DNA of 64,000 nucleotides from NCBI RefSeq assembly GCF_022201045.2, contig NC_068562.1, forward strand, positions 3,844,001-3,908,000, given 5' to 3'. The position numbers and the translations under genes were made by a program. The notes under the pieces are model-generated. The model saw nothing but the letters and a program-made list of their open reading frames with translations. It did no database searches and had not been told where the DNA came from. This DNA is from Citrus sinensis. Lineage: Eukaryota > Streptophyta > Magnoliopsida > Sapindales > Rutaceae. Of the stretch, positions 1 to 11,036 are shown piece by piece; the stretch's first letter is position 1; each line of letters starts with the position of its first letter.

Positions 1-1482
1 ACTCGTCGCGCTACTCTCTTTATGTTATTTGTATACTTCCCTAATTTGCTAAGTTGTCAAACGTATTCATCCTTAAATTCACAACTGCTTTATCCAAATA
101 AAAACCTTAAACGATAAAACTAACCTTAGTTTGATATTTAGATTAAATACACTGAAGTAGATGGCGGTAACAATCAGTGAGGCTATTTAAACCCACCAAT
201 TTCTTTTTAAACCCATATAATTAATTTTTTATTTTCAATAAAATTTTGATAAAATTATTTAATTAATCCCATTTATCTTCCTACAATTCTTGAATTTGAC
301 ATTAGTTACTTCAAAACATTTCTCTTCAAACACTGCAAAATAAAAATTTCTGCTTGGTTCTCAACTTTTGAAAATTCATTTCACTAAAGCAGTCATAATT
401 TATGAGAAACAAACCCCACCATTAAAGAATGAATATCAATAAATTTTACCAAACATGAAAATTATAAAAATCTATTTGAGTTTAGCATTTACCTATTGTA
501 TTGAATCAACAAATCTAAAAAATCAATGGCGAAAACTCAAAAAAATGAACTTAAGATTTAAGTTACAACATATGACATATCAAAGTAGAGAGAGGTAATA
601 AGTAAAAAGTAATTTTAGGATTTTTTTTTAATTCATAATATATATGCGTGTGAGTGTTTTTCTAGAAAAAAATTTAATAAGTTCAAATAAACACACAACA
701 AATCATATTAAATATTAATCAGATTTTTTCCATGGTTAGCTCACACTCAAAGGAGACACCGCGCCCCATGCCCCATATCCTATCCCAAAACGTAACAGGC
801 TCCTCGTTTTCTTCGATGACACGGCCCTAATTTGTTTACAGTGGATCTCTCATTTTACCATGAAAGAGCCACCCAAAATTATTAGCTACTTCAGGAAACA
901 ATAGTTTTTCTGGAGAGAGAGAGAGAGGAATTGCGAATAATTGGACAAGCCGATGACGACTAGGCAAGAAAACAGTTTAATCAAATTAGTAAAATCTAAA
1001 CCTCAGTAAATGATACATGAAATAATGCAACTCAACATAAACAATTTAATCAAATTAGTAAAATCTAAACCTCAATAAATGATACATGAAATAATGCAAC
1101 TCAACATATATTCTGCACGGATCCCCTTCATTGCCTTTTGCCTTTCTCGCTCCTGCTTTTTTACACCTACATTTGAGTCCCTTAACGTCAAAATTAAAAA
1201 TTCGACATGTATTCCCTTTTGCTAGTTTATAAAATAAAAATAGAAGAGAGCACTGGACAAAAAGACCTATTTCAACCTTGCATAAAACTCATTCCACTCG
1301 GAACATGAAGAAACACGTATTTCTTGTCCATCACCCAGAATATTCATAGACCAGGCCTTCAAATTTCAAATCCCACTCCAAAATTTGAGTAGAGGCAACA
1401 AATATAGGCAGCAAATTGGCGGAATATGTATGTATTCTAGAATACGGGCCAGAAATAGCTCAAAAGAATTACCATGACATTA
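1..1482. other. Intergenic, 3' side of the SDN gene
   Basis: AT-rich sequence with no convincing reading frame. It contains a 69-bp tandem duplication (970-1107) and a short GA microsatellite near 914-927. The part closest to 1482 is probably the 3' untranslated region of the minus-strand nuclease gene, but no single poly(A) signal can be chosen with confidence. Confidence 0.6.
970..1107. repeat. 69-bp tandem duplication, two copies
   Basis: Copies at 970-1038 and 1039-1107 are head-to-tail with two visible mismatches (G/A in each case). No coding or terminal-repeat structure is seen, so this looks like a simple recent tandem duplication. Confidence 0.9.
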
Positions 1483-4400
1483 TTATCTTCTTCTGCTCTT
1501 TTGGTCCTTCATTTCTGCTACTTTCTTTTTAAGGTCAGAAATGTTCTTATCCTGCATAGAAATTTGAAAATCCTTCTCTCTCAGTTCTCTCTTCAATCTT
1601 TCAATCACTTTCAAGTGATCTTCACACTTGCACTGGTTTGTATCTGCTATTTTCTCCTCCTCATTTATCCACTTGATGTTATGTTTTTTGGACACACCTG
1701 CGTTCTCCTCACCTTCAAAAGTTCTCTTCTTCACTACAATTTGGTTAGAAGGCTCATCACATACCATTTTACGGACATACAGGCTGGCTATTATCCCTGC
1801 ATTTGACTGAAATTCGACTAGTTTCTGAGGCCGTCCATAAGAATCCTGAAAGAATACAGAATGATGTCAAGATTAAATTGTGCTACCCAAAAAAAAAAAA
1901 AAATCTCTCTCTAAAAACTATTCTCTCTCTCCTCTCTTTCCATCTCACTAAAAAATAATGCCTTATCTCAGCTGGCATCTACATTCACAAAATTTCAGTT
2001 AGGAACACTACTCCAACCGCTAAAACAGAATATGAACTCATCCTCTAACAATTAACCTCACCATGCCATGGAAAAAGAATAAACAAATTATTGATTAAAT
2101 GATTACCTCAAAAAGAAGAACAGGTCAGAGGAGATAAAGGGAAAATCTGTACGTGAAATACTTCTAAGTTATATGTACCTTACATTGGTTGCCTTTCACA
2201 TTTTCAAATGCTTGATTTGCCTCTTGTGAACTGCTAAATATTGCAAAGGCAGCATAGTTGTCTCCACGAATCCTTTTAACTGCCTGACAGAAAATTATTT
2301 GCCGCATTAGAAACTTACGATGGGCATGGACAAAGAGAGAAAACAATGGGATGAATGAGTATTTAGCAAGAAGTAGTTCAGATAATTCTTGTTTAAATTC
2401 TTATTCAAGGCAAGGCAAAATTCTTATCCAAGCACAACAATGAATAGAGAGATCATCCACGTAATTGTAACAAGAATAAATAAACATCTGTTATCATTTG
2501 TCCAAATATGTTATCCAATAGCAATACTTGAAAACCAATATTGCCCTACTTCCCACCACATCTGACCAAATTGAAAAGATATGAAACCATTTATTTACAA
2601 CTCATTTCATTTACCCCTGAACAAATTTCCAGCAGATTCAGAATATGAAGAAAAATCTGAAGAGTTTAAAGGGGTGGTTCAGGCAAGAAAATAAATTAAT
2701 ATACTACCACTCAGATAAAGAAAACCCAACTGTCATCCCATGACATAAATGAGTTAATAGAGGGTTTGTTCTTTTGATGAAAGAAAATTATGATAATTCA
2801 GAAGTGTGATGAAAGAGCTACAAACTCTTGCACAAACTAATGTGACAGAAACTCATTGGTTGGATGAAAATACACACTAATTAAAATAAATCATGTGGGC
2901 CAAATATTTAATCCAACCAATTGAATTAAACCACATCAATTTGTACAAAACAAGTCTATACAAGAGTTTGTAGATCTATCATTACTCATTAGGAATTATA
3001 TGGGATGAAATGCAGACAGTAAACAAATCTCATATCTCACTCAAAAATGAATGTATACGCCTGGCAAGTCCAGCATGACAAGGTGAATGGCCCAGCTTAG
3101 AAGTTCAGCTAGGCAGCCATCCCATCGGCTACTATTTAAATGAGGAAAGTCCAACAACTCAAACCGAGTGGCCAAAGGACAAAATAAGAAAATAGTCAAC
3201 CTTTGCTTCAATTGTGAAGTCCCCAGGAATGACTCCATGCAATTCTTCACTGGGCACTTTGGTGGGTATCCTGTGCAGAAACAACCTTGCCCTTTCAGTT
3301 TCTGCAACCTGCAGATTCAGATATCTCATCAGCAAGAATCATATCAGTAAAAAACAGAAATGACCATAAATCGTATGGATTAGCTTACATCTTCTTGAAG
3401 CAATGGTACATCATTATCAACTCTTCGCTCTATTATAGCAAGGACTAGTTTCATTGCAGCAGATGCATCATCCAGACAATTATGTGGAGTACCCTTCTTC
3501 CGAATCTCATATCCCAGCACAGACTGAAAATCACCAAATTTTAGATACACAGAGAGAACCATGCAGACAGTAGCTAGCCTTCCATAACTGTGTTAAATTT
3601 TTAATTTGATCATATGTAAGTCTCAGAATGATATTTAAAACAGATGCAGAAGGAAATATTCACAAGTCTCGCTTTGTGATAACCTTCAGGACCTGAAGTG
3701 AAAATAGAAAAACAAAAGAACAAGATGTAGGTTCCCTCCTTCCCAACTTATTATATCTATGGTCCATGACTAAGATTAGTAGCTGCTTACATTTTAGTAG
3801 TGCTTTGGATTACCGAGATTATATATGACATATAACATTAATGCACACAGAAATAACGAAATAACATATGCCAAACGTATTCTAAGGCGTGCAAGGTGCA
3901 TTAATCTGATAATTCACATATTGTATACAATTTGGTGAGAAATCAAAGGTGCATACGCTCTTTGACACCAAATTTTATGTAACTTGCCTTGCAAAGATTA
4001 TACAAAGAAGGTCTTCTATATTCATCCACATATTTGAAGATCAAGGATGTGTCAATCACTCTGGGATGGTCTAACTTCAGCACTGTAACCAAAGATTTGA
4101 AGACAGACAAACATAACCCCATACAAAATCAACAACTAGCTTAATTGATCCACAGGAAAAGCCCAAATGTTAAAAGTTAAATTATGATGTTTGACATACC
4201 TTCTAGGTCATTATTCAAACTGTGCCCCACTAGAATAGTTCCATTGGACAGTAACTTCTTCATTCTTTTCTACAAAAATAAAGTTAATAATTTCAAACAG
4301 CTAAGCATAACATCAGAAGCCCAGAAGAACAAACCAGATCTTACCTGTATTTCCGCTAATGAACAGGTTACACCAACCAAATCATCTGCAGTAAGTCCAG

Positions 4401-7182
4401 TGATCTCAGATCTATAATCAGCAACTGCTTTTTCAGGTTTTACAAGTTCATCTATTTTTACCTGAAAACCAAATGCCAAAGTGTCTATTTATTTAGGTGC
4501 TGAGGAATCAGCTATACTAAATCAAATATAAACTTTCCATTCCAACCCCAAAGTAACTTAAGTCTGCTTGAGATTGAGGTTGGGCAGTTGTAACTTAAAA
4601 GTTACAGCACTAAAATGTTTAGTAAATACTATTTATTGTAACTTGGAAGCTTAGTTGATTTGATTTTACACTCGTATGATGAAAAATCTATTATATCTTT
4701 ACTATTTTCATCCAAATTATTATTTAAAAATTTTTTTTACTATATATTATTAACTTTTATTTTATAGTTACAACTTTTTTTTTAACAGAAGTTGTATCTT
4801 AAAAACTTCAGCACCTCAATACCAAACAAGACCTTAATGAGATGACTAGAATCTCTAATGGTCCATAAAATACCAAACTAACAAACTTGACGAGACAGTA
4901 TCTTTTCCTGTCTGAGTAGTGAAAAATTCCATTTCAAAAGTTGAAAGCCAAATAATACCTTCAAATTTCGATCTACTACACACAGCCGCACCAAACCTTC
5001 ACTGCCATCTTCACAGAGAACCATCTCACAATCAACAGCATACATAATGTTTGATGTCATCGTCTTGGAACCTTTACCAAGTTTGGTAACCAACCACCCC
5101 TGATACAGCACCACGAGTTAGCAGTTACGTTGGCCAGAATGATCGGTTGGTAATAAAGACACATGAAAATTAAACAATAACAGAACCCAAATATTAGTCA
5201 TTTGTTTTCAAAAAGCGTAGGACAACGGCAATGTACAGCTCATCATTGCTCCCCGAGACATTATTTCAGGTGAAATATCTCAAACGATATAAGCATATGT
5301 AAAACCATGGGATATAAAGTAACACGTGTCAAACCATACTGCATTCATTCAACAACTAAAAGTGAAAATAGATAACCAGAATATATCCTAAAATAACCAA
5401 CAGAGAAAGATGATTAAGCAAGTAAATCCTTGGAACAGAACAGCAGAGTCACCAACTTTAGACAACAATCAGTAAGGCAGTCAAGAACCTACATAACCAT
5501 ATACTAAGAAAAACCAAAAGAAAGATAGATAGGTTTATATGCTAAAAGATGCAAGTAAGAAAAAGACTCCTAAGGAGTTGGTTGTATTTCTAACTGTAAC
5601 AGAGAGAAGATGTTGTGTACAAGATAGTCTTTAGGTAAACAAAAGATCCTAGATGGAGCAAAATAAATAAAAAAATAATTAAAAGAGTATGTTCAGCCAA
5701 AGGAAGTAGAAGCAAATCATCTCAGGTTAATGCACGAAGACAAATATCTCAAAAAAGAAAAAGAAAAAGAAAGACACGGCCCTCTAACATGAATTCCACC
5801 ACCCATCCCCCAAATCCAAGTTGAAACTATAGAAACACAACAAATAAAGTTAGCAATAAGGATTTTGCATAATAAATAAAAATAGAGATAGAGAGAGGAA
5901 AGATTGAGACACCAAACCTCATCGCTTGATGGGAACATATAACATAAAGGGTATTGCGGGTGTTGAAGAGTTAGACGGACCAGCCTCTGCACTGCCGCCA
6001 AAGCAAATTAAAAAGGATGCTAGTAAGTTTTCCCATAAAAGAATTGGAATACTTTACATATTTGTCCTCACAAATTTCATGAGAATGCAACCAAAAGTTT
6101 AGGTAATACCAACAGAATAGGAGAGCACATAACACTTATCACCAAGTTGGCCACTCGTCATGAAGTTAAAAGGTTTTACTAACATAGTAAAAGAATGAAA
6201 AAAAAGTAACAACCATGGTCTTTAATATCACTTGATTACGACTAGACCGACATTTAGGTTTAGAACATAAAGCAATTGGCAATTTTGCAGATTAAAGCAT
6301 AAAATCTACAGAAAACAGAATCAAAGAACAAGGGTTCGCCACGAAATACAGAAGGACTAAATGAATTTGAAGAGAGAAATACCAAAAAGAAAATCTTGTC
6401 AAAACAAGACAAAAACAAGACACAGTATCTTGAAATGAATCAATCAAGCCACTGTGTTAACTTCTCGCAAACCAAATATGCATAAGTGAACGATATTAAA
6501 TGAAGCTGCATGATAGTGTTTCCATGCAATAACAGTCCCAACCCCCCAATAGATAAAGATGAACTAGACCATACCTGCTCCGGGGATTCATCATCAGGAG
6601 ATGTCTTTTTTAATTGCTCCACTAAATCACGATTCAAATGGGATTGGACTACTTTAGCAATAAACTGAGAACAAAACAGAACATATGTATATAAAGGAAT
6701 AATCTGTATCAATATTTCCAAGGAATCAAAATGTCAGTTACCTTCAAATCATCCTCTTTAGTGAATGTCTTCAGAAAAGATGACAATGCATCTTTGGACC
6801 TCCTAGCTGGATCACTTAGACTACTCCCAAACTTTTTATCATAGCTGGTTAAAAAATCCTTCCAGCCTCCAGCTGTACCTTCCATACGCCGCTTTTGAAT
6901 CAACTTCACAATTTCAACAAGAGCCTAACAACAAAATCTTAAATGTTCAAATATTAAGACATCCAAAGCTCCAATTACAAGCCTACCAAACACAGCCTAA
7001 GCATTTACACCATAATGTTTCAATGCTCAAATAACTTAAGAAAGTCAGAAATTTTGGAAACCACCGCATACGATGCGTTGGATTCAGAAAATTCAAATCA
7101 ATCAGCAAACACACAGCGTGTGGAACAGAAGGAAGAAAGAGAGGCTCACCTTTTTCTCGAGAGTGTCAAGTTTCTGGTCCAT
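1483..7182 (-). CDS. Small RNA degrading nuclease (SDN1/2/3-like 3'-5' exonuclease), 12 exons
   Basis: Exons on the minus strand, 5' to 3': 7182-7150, 6924-6742, 6664-6575, 5986-5918, 5099-4959, 4461-4345, 4269-4200, 4082-3988, 3523-3389, 3308-3201, 2283-2179, 1845-1483; joined they give 502 residues in one frame. SDN proteins trim miRNAs and other small RNAs from the 3' end. A DEDDh exonuclease core is visible: Asp148/Glu150 in DCEM, Asp232 in NNDLE, and His280/Asp285 in HNCLDD. An N-terminal SDPARRS motif typical of plant SDNs lies in exon 2. An RRM-like segment spans about 317-385, followed by a charged coiled coil near 435-495. The intron after exon 8 has a GC donor (AAG|GCAAGT). Two MITE-like insertions sit in introns. 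Arabidopsis relatives range from about 400 to 780 residues, so this is a one-RRM form. Family call is firm; the exact orthologue is not resolved. Confidence 0.93.
2806..2985. repeat. MITE-like inverted-repeat element in an SDN intron
   Basis: Arms of about 25 bp, at 2806-2830 and 2961-2985, are inverted copies with a few mismatches; both carry the core CTACAAACTCTTG. A second inner inverted pair (TTGGTTGGAT / ATCCAACCAA) makes most of the 180 bp foldable. It lies in the long intron between exons 10 and 11. No clear target duplication is seen, so the superfamily is not assigned. Confidence 0.65.
4557..4838. repeat. hAT-type MITE-like element in an SDN intron
   Basis: Imperfect terminal inverted repeats at about 4557-4580 and 4813-4838 both end in a TTGAGGT-type core, and the right end reads as ACCAAACAAGACC. 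Such ends are common in plant hAT-derived MITEs. The interior is AT-rich and non-coding. It lies between exons 5 and 6. Boundaries are approximate. Confidence 0.55.
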
Positions 7183-9458
7183 TTTCGTATTTCCTGTTCA
7201 GGATTACAAGAAGATTGTGCGGCCGGTTGCGGGTGTCAAGATTGCTAACCGAGAAGATGTTGAGAGGTTTAAGGGTTTAGGGTTGTTTGGTAACTTTTTA
7301 AATTCGTTATACTTTCTCTGGGGGTAGTTTGGATATTTGACATTTTTTGTATGGAGATTTAAGGATTAATTTCCGCCTCAATCTATTAGTTTTGACAAAT
7401 TTCTACGTACACCCACAACTTTTAACATGTCATCAAATCGCACCTATCTGTCAAATTTTACCATTATCATTTTAAAGAGAAGGTCATAATGGCCAATTCA
7501 ATCAAATTCACATAAAAATAAGAGGGTTAATTTTCGCGGATACCCATAACTTTAGACTAAAATGTCAATGCACACCCATATTTTATTCAAATTATGTAAC
7601 CATAGTTTGATAGATGGATGTAATTTGATGACATGTCAAAATTTGTGGGTGTGCATTGATACTTGCTGAAACTTATGGGTATAGGAAGAAATTAGGATTT
7701 TATATTGTGTCGGACCGCAGCAATATCAACGTCTCTTTATTTCACTCATCCCATGATCCTAACAATTGATGAACTTATTAAAAGTTTTCAAACGAATCAA
7801 AATATCCAATCTAATTGGCCTAATGAATTTTTTTTAAAATTATCTTGATTGGATTTGTTTTTTATCGTTTAGAACTGTTTATAAATAATCATTATGTTTT
7901 ATATCTAAACAAAGATTCAGAAAAAAAGAAATATTAATGAGAAAGAATTGACTGATTTTTAAATCTATGATCAATCAATTGCAGTCCAATAATGTACATC
8001 CGCTTAATTAAAAAGATTTCTTCATAAGAGAAGCACAAATACACAAATGTCGGCTTCTAACACCGTTTATTTCGAGCTGCAAAAGAGTACAATGTCATCA
8101 GTGATTCCAGGCTTGAACATGAAAAGTGCATTTGAAACGGAGCTGGTACCATGGTTTCGGCTGCCGGCTGCCGAGTCCTGCAAGGGCAACAGCATTGGTG
8201 TTCTCCACATTTTTCTGGTAATGGAGGAGACGCATTGGCAAAACAAACGCATCATTTTTTCTCAAAATCTTACCTTTGGTAAACAGCGAGGAAATAATAG
8301 ATGAGCATTCGAACTAAGTTAAGGCTAAATTACGAGATTGTCTTATTTACTCGTGATTTATTCAACATCCAGGCTTCCGTTCCAAAGTTTGAAAAACAGG
8401 ACACTAGAATCAAGTTCACAAGAAGTCAAAGAAATTGGTTTCTGAAAGTGACTAGCGAAATTGGTAAGCAGTGATGACTTCCACATTGGAGTCAACATCT
8501 ACATGGCCCAGTCACTAACCACTCCCAGTGTTAAGCTTTGAATCATGTGATCTTAGTCAACAACACCAAAAGCTGGGAAATTTCCTCTTCACATGTTGAT
8601 CCACCCACAGGATTCAAAGACACTTTTTTTTTTATTGAATGATTGAAAAGCTATGGTGCATAGATATTTTGCATAACAGCAGGAGCTTCATCAGGAAAGA
8701 ATGGGTCTAATATAACTTATATTAGTCTAAGAGTAGTTTCCATAAACTCTAGTGTACTCTAGTGTTCTTTGGTTGTTAGCATATGTCATTGAACACAACT
8801 TTTCAATTGGATGTAAATTACACCTAATGTAACTTCGACCAAAACAATAATATTATTACTCTTGAAATAACTGCGAAAGTATTTGCTCTGACTGCATCGA
8901 TGGCCAATAACAGAAGCAGTTCCCTAACCTTTTAACTGAAATAAACACCAAAATACAAAACCAAGTTTCTAAAGTGAGATTAAAACCTTGCACCAACATA
9001 TCATATTTCATTATGCACATAACAAAACCATTATCCAACTAGTAGTTAACTTGAATTCATTAAAATGCATAGGTTACAGAACATCATTGGCCTACATAAT
9101 CCAAATTCACCAGCTACACTGATGCATTTCAACAGAGTTGTTAAGCAATTCCTATGCTTCCCAACCAAATCAAGGAAAAGGTGCATGGGAGAAACAGATA
9201 ATATCAAAATAACAGATTGTACCAGTAAATCCTTATAAATTTCCCAGATAACAGCAAGCCGCAATGACAATAATCTTTAACAATTCATTTTTGGTCAGCT
9301 ATGCATTTAACAGCTTACAAAAATTTTAACAAATGATACTATTTAAAAAAAAAAAGCCAAAACAACAGACTTAAAACATAAAACAATTCAATGTACCAAA
9401 CACCAGTCATTGTGTGTCTGAAGCACAAGTAATTTTTTCAACTATTGGACATGATCAA
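7183..9458. other. Intergenic between SDN (5' side) and F-box gene (3' side)
   Basis: This stretch holds the promoter side of the nuclease gene, a MITE-like element (7363-7697) and probably the 3' untranslated region of the F-box gene towards 9458. Short frames around 8050-8300 on both strands have no recognisable content, and I do not support them as genes. Confidence 0.6.
7363..7697. repeat. MITE-like element with long inverted arms
   Basis: The left arm (about 7367-7460) and right arm (about 7600-7693) are inverted copies sharing TAATTTC ends, CACCCACAA and ACATGTCATCAAAT. A third, direct copy of the left motif lies near 7524-7590. GGAT occurs immediately outside both ends and may be a short target duplication. 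No transposase is present. Confidence 0.6.
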
Positions 9459-11036
9459 TCACAAATTTTCATTAGAACTGCTTTCAGCATTAGACCATCT
9501 CCTAAATGCGCAAGGTACCAAATTCCTACCAGCAAAAAGCCCCAACTTCACCCGGAAAAACGCCAGTCTACCAAGACCATTTGTCGAAGCATCAGCACCA
9601 TTTTCTTGGCCAGCCATCATCGGGAACTCCAAACCACTTTCTTGTATCCCACCATCACTAACACTCGCATCCAGACCATCAACCACTTCAGCATCCAAGT
9701 TAACGACCAAGGACCCTCTACGTTCTTTCAACCACTCAGCAACTTCACCACTCACTCCTCTACATTTCTTGACCTTGATTTTAACCAAACTGGGACACCC
9801 CCAAGCAAGAGCTTCAATTCCCAAATCGGAAATAGCACATCCCTTAATACAAAGCTTCTTCAACGCAACGCATTTTGCAGAAATACAAGCCATTTCGGCA
9901 TCCCCAATTGTGCCACTCCCACAAAGTGCTAATCTTTCCAATTTCTGGCAACTGCAGGCAATTGCCATCAAGCTTAAGTGTGTTGCATTAACACCAATCA
10001 AAACAAGTTCTTGTAAATCAGGGCAGTGTTTGGCTACAGAAATTAAAGCCTCGTCTCCGATCCTATTACTCCTCCATCCGTCAATGTGAAGCTTCCGCAA
10101 TGAACTACATTTCTCGGCAACGCAAGCAAGCCCTATATTTGAACACTCTGGAGTTTTGACAATATGCAAATTCTCAATACTTGAACATTTAGAAATGGCA
10201 GCGAGTCCAACGTCACTCACCTGAAGCCTCTCAAGGTGAATTTCGGTCAAAGTATCATTTTTTTCATTTCCTATAATTTCTAATACTTTATCCCAATCGC
10301 CTAGACAGCGAATGATTTTCAAAGTTTTAAGCTTTTTAGCTGCGATTACTAAAGGCTCAAAAGACTGACCGTTCACCAGCTCCTTCAGGCAGATTGACTT
10401 CAGAGACAAAGCGGCAGCGGCTCCAGGCTGGATCGGATCCGCTCCGTCGTGGATTCCTCTGAGCCGCTTGATGGATAGCTCCTCGAGAAGCTTACAGTGA
10501 TCAAGAACCGAATTGATAGCTTTGGCGCCAAACATACACGAGCCGCAAGAAAGTTTTTTCAGAGTTTTGCAATTTTGAGCAAATGCGACCATACCGTGAT
10601 CGGTGATCTCGCGGCAACCACGGAGCTTGAGGCGCGTGAGTTTCTGACAACGAAGAGAGATCAAAACCAAAGCGTCGTCGTCTAAGCTAATCGATTTGCG
10701 GTCGCATCGCAGAGCTAGCTTCGTGACGGAGTCGAAGCGCGAGAAAACTGAAGGCAGAGACGATAATATCTCGCTCTGAGCATTGAGAGATAGCCGATAG
10801 CGACTCCCGCCGTCCACGCGGAGCCACCGTTTGCACACAAGGGAACATCGCTTCCGATCTCCAGAACCGAGGAATTGAAAAATATATGCCAAACAATCGT
10901 CCGGTAAATCGCCGGTGAAATCCCGAGCCTTGTCCAATTCGTCGGAGAACTCAACACCATCATTGTAAACGATCGCCGGAGATAAGATATTAAACCGATC
11001 GCTCGGGTCTATCGCCGTTGAAGGTGTTTGGCCCAT
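9459..11036 (-). CDS. F-box/LRR protein, VFB (VIER F-BOX)/SKIP2-like
   Basis: Intronless, 525 residues from the chosen Met at 11036. An in-frame Met seven codons upstream (11057) exists, but the MGQ start matches the family. It would also expose Gly2 for possible N-myristoylation, which is inference. The F-box spans about residues 43-80 (LPDDCLAYIFQFL, then an RKRCSLVCKRW core). About 12 cysteine-containing leucine-rich repeats follow, such as LKLRGCREITDHG and LCIKGCAISDLG. The C-terminal tail ends with an LVPCAFRRW motif seen in VFB proteins. Members act as substrate receptors of SCF ubiquitin ligases, and Arabidopsis VFBs affect growth and lateral roots. Which VFB paralogue this is cannot be decided. 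Confidence 0.93.
   Translation of the reverse strand: MGQTPSTAIDPSDRFNILSPAIVYNDGVEFSDELDKARDFTGDLPDDCLAYIFQFLGSGDRKRCSLVCKRWLRVDGGSRYRLSLNAQSEILSSLPSVFSRFDSVTKLALRCDRKSISLDDDALVLISLRCQKLTRLKLRGCREITDHGMVAFAQNCKTLKKLSCGSCMFGAKAINSVLDHCKLLEELSIKRLRGIHDGADPIQPGAAAALSLKSICLKELVNGQSFEPLVIAAKKLKTLKIIRCLGDWDKVLEIIGNEKNDTLTEIHLERLQVSDVGLAAISKCSSIENLHIVKTPECSNIGLACVAEKCSSLRKLHIDGWRSNRIGDEALISVAKHCPDLQELVLIGVNATHLSLMAIACSCQKLERLALCGSGTIGDAEMACISAKCVALKKLCIKGCAISDLGIEALAWGCPSLVKIKVKKCRGVSGEVAEWLKERRGSLVVNLDAEVVDGLDASVSDGGIQESGLEFPMMAGQENGADASTNGLGRLAFFRVKLGLFAGRNLVPCAFRRWSNAESSSNENL

Noticed and set aside
1474-1810. Plus-strand frames opposite the last SDN exon
   Set aside because: They are antisense to a well-supported coiled-coil exon and have no recognisable content.
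8047-8304. 85-codon plus-strand frame and overlapping minus-strand frame
   Set aside because: No family motif, no splice or promoter support; the two overlap on opposite strands.
9414-10089. Plus-strand frames of 172 and 214 codons opposite the F-box gene
   Set aside because: Shadows of the F-box/LRR coding strand, whose protein is clearly recognised.
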